This document shows, one piece after another, positions 62,533 to 64,000 of a stretch of 64,000 bases of DNA (position 1 is its first letter; every line of letters begins with the position of its first letter). The stretch covers positions 1,302,001 through 1,366,000 of the forward strand of contig JANFAH010000017.1 in the NCBI GenBank assembly GCA_024663395.1. The letters run 5' to 3'. This stretch comes from Pisolithus tinctorius. Its lineage: Eukaryota > Basidiomycota > Agaricomycetes > Boletales > Pisolithaceae. A program made the translations under genes and the position numbers. Below the pieces are notes generated by a model. The model saw only the letters and a list, made by a program, of their open reading frames with translations. It was not told the DNA's origin and did not search any database.

Positions 62533-64000
62533 TGTGAGTCAAAGTGTGGAAAGGCAGTATAAACCAACCAAACCAACACCAAAGACAAATAATGTGCGAG
62601 TGGTGGTTTGCCTCCGCGGAACCTGGAGTGCAGAGAAACCTAAATGTGTGGGGGGGACTTCGAGTAGAGGGCTCCTGGCACAAGTCGTCGACGAGTTACG
62701 CAGGAGAGGATGAATGAACACTGATTGAGAAGGGGATGCTGAACAGAGCAGGGGTGTTCAGCTGAAAGGACTTGGGAGTAATGGATTTCAATAGGATGTG
62801 CTCCTGGCGCAAGTCGATGACGAGTTACGCAGGAGTGGAAGAATGACTAAACAAGAGGTTGCTGACTAAGCACTGATGATACTGCTGATGATGAATGAAG
62901 GTAGATAGACCCTTGATGGAGCCTCAACTACCAAGGATGATGGATGGTGACAGATAGACTCTTCCGAATGAGCCTCAACTGTTGATGACGAGATATGCAC
63001 TGAACTGGCTGCTGAGTGACTTCTGAATTGCTTTTTTTTTGGTAGCTAAGTACATGGGGGTTTATATACTGTGGGGGGAGCACAGCTTGTGACAAACAAG
63101 GCACAAACACTTGGTAAGTAATGAGTAAGGACTGGGTAATCATGATGAGTAAGTGAGAAATGAAAAGGAAGCAAGCAAAGAAGATTGGTAAGTATTGGCA
63201 ATAAACGAGTCAAGGATAGTCAAAAATATCACAAAATGAGTCAAATAGAATCAGAAACTGAGTAAGCGCACTGATATCACATTAGGGGGTGGCGATGCAA
63301 GTTAGATCTTGGTGGAGACATCTCTAGATCCAAAGATGGCATGACAGATGGACGGTGTTTCCAGATAGGGAAGTATTAATTCCAGAATTGAAGGGCATGA
63401 GTCAGGCATCAAAGGGGGCTAGGGCATTGGGGGTCTGTGGGGCATTGAGAGCATACGTGATTGCGTCTCCCACCCTTCCATCCTCTCAGCGAAGTTAACA
63501 AAAACTTCATGAATGGGGCTCTGATGGAGGAGGAGGAGAAGGGGGGATGTCTTCTGCTGGATCTTGCAGTAAGAAGGCAAGATGCATGTCATACTCATCA
63601 TGAATGCAATCAGGGAGGCTGGAGGACAGTAGATTATACTGCAGCTGTTGCAATGCAGGAAGAATGATGGACGAGACTGGAATAAAGACGGTGCAGGGAG
63701 CAGGGAGGAACAATCCATATGCTTCATCAACCGGGGAGACTGAAACGACCACATAAGACCTTTCTAACTGAGTGACAGACCTGAGGCGACCAAAGAACGT
63801 CCTTCTGGAAGTCATACTGACAAGGAGAACACGCTGACCAAGCTGCATGGGACAAGACAGGGCTGACAATGATGGGATGAACCAGGGGGCTTCAGGATGG
63901 AAGCTGGTGGGAATGCCTGGCAGATATACGTAGCCACTGTCTCTGGCAAACAAGACAAGCGAGATGATCGATGAAGAGGTGGCCATGATTGATGGACTTA
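62533..64000. mobile_element. R element copy 3 (R3), cut by the window edge
   Basis: Starts TGTGAGTCAAAGTGTGG like R1 and R2 and is close to R1 throughout. It holds the empty site for the Tc1 hairpin (AAGATTGGTAAGTATTGGC near 63185) and the conserved TTTATATACTG. The right end lies beyond the window, so its flanking duplication cannot be checked (left flank CCGA). Confidence 0.85.
63507..63986 (-). CDS. R-element reading frame, partial copy in R3
   Basis: 159 codons from MATSSSIISLVLFARD to SEPHS, matching the last three quarters of the R2 frame. It shares with R1 the 1-base insertion just upstream, so the N-terminal block is out of frame unless translation starts at this Met. No internal stop. 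At the site of the R1 TGA it reads CAA. Function unknown. Confidence 0.5.
   Translation of the reverse strand: MATSSSIISLVLFARDSGYVYLPGIPTSFHPEAPWFIPSLSALSCPMQLGQRVLLVSMTSRRTFFGRLRSVTQLERSYVVVSVSPVDEAYGLFLPAPCTVFIPVSSIILPALQQLQYNLLSSSLPDCIHDEYDMHLAFLLQDPAEDIPPSPPPPSEPHS

Noticed and set aside
1..64000. tRNA, rRNA or CRISPR array
   Set aside because: No cloverleaf with an intact acceptor end, no rRNA-like block and no spacer-separated short direct repeats were noticed. A tRNAscan-type search was not possible here.

Overview
The window looks like nuclear DNA of a basidiomycete, most likely an Agaricomycete. The evidence is a chromodomain Ty3/gypsy element, gypsy Pol proteins of a type common in mushroom-forming fungi, a Plavaka-type CACTA transposase fragment, a tyrosine-recombinase (Crypton-like) gene, a PIF1-type Helitron and an F-box plus nucleotidyltransferase-like protein, with intron-containing genes throughout. 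Nearly all of the 64 kb is mobile DNA, much of it nested. I found no rRNA, tRNA or CRISPR array and no clear housekeeping gene. Family assignments come from recognising motifs, not from searches.

Layout. 0.6-14.7 kb: two copies of one Ty3/gypsy element ('gypsy A', minus strand). Copy 1 (1070-8446) is inserted in the integrase of copy 2 (8447-14676). Copy 1 carries a 715-bp solo LTR (family C) and is cut at its 3' end by a solo LTR of family B. 14.5-18.0 kb: a palindrome with two 1,572-bp arms that look identical, around a 336-bp spacer. 18.1-23.5 kb: one largely open F-box/nucleotidyltransferase-like gene, a minisatellite and unrecognised coding traces. 23.5-33.3 kb: a decayed Helitron (minus strand). 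Its helicase is split by an LTR-B, and its Rep domain is split by a complete 3,277-bp PIF/Harbinger element with TAA target duplications. 33.5-35.1 kb: ~230-bp tandem repeats and a Tc1/mariner end fragment. 35.1-46.5 kb: a minus-strand gene with a Zn2Cys6-like cluster (gene Z). It is split by an ~1.86-kb 'R' element, itself carrying a hairpin-shaped Tc1/mariner derivative, and by a structurally complete chromodomain gypsy element (39119-45966). 46.5-55.8 kb: an LTR-B, then a second R element (R2) split by a full-length RNase H-bearing LINE (49094-55652). 56.6-62.2 kb: a Plavaka transposase remnant followed by a tyrosine-recombinase gene split by two family C LTRs. 62.5-64.0 kb: a third R element, cut by the window edge.

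Unifying signal. The two LTRs of the chromodomain element differ at 14 sites in 453 bp, and every one is CG/CA/TG. Internal stops in the long retrotransposon, LINE and Helitron frames and in the Harbinger transposase are TGA at places where CGA (Arg) fits. Mismatches in several target duplications and in the Harbinger terminal repeats have the same form. This points to strong CpG-directed mutation (5-methylcytosine deamination or a CpG-type RIP-like process) acting on repeats.

Best candidates for something undescribed: the R family (TG...CA ends, 4-bp duplications, a conserved antisense reading frame of about 220 codons), the Tc1 hairpin whose arms duplicate the transposase 5' half, the 3.5-kb palindrome, and a gypsy Pol frame that appears to run past the chromodomain into a second zinc-knuckle module.
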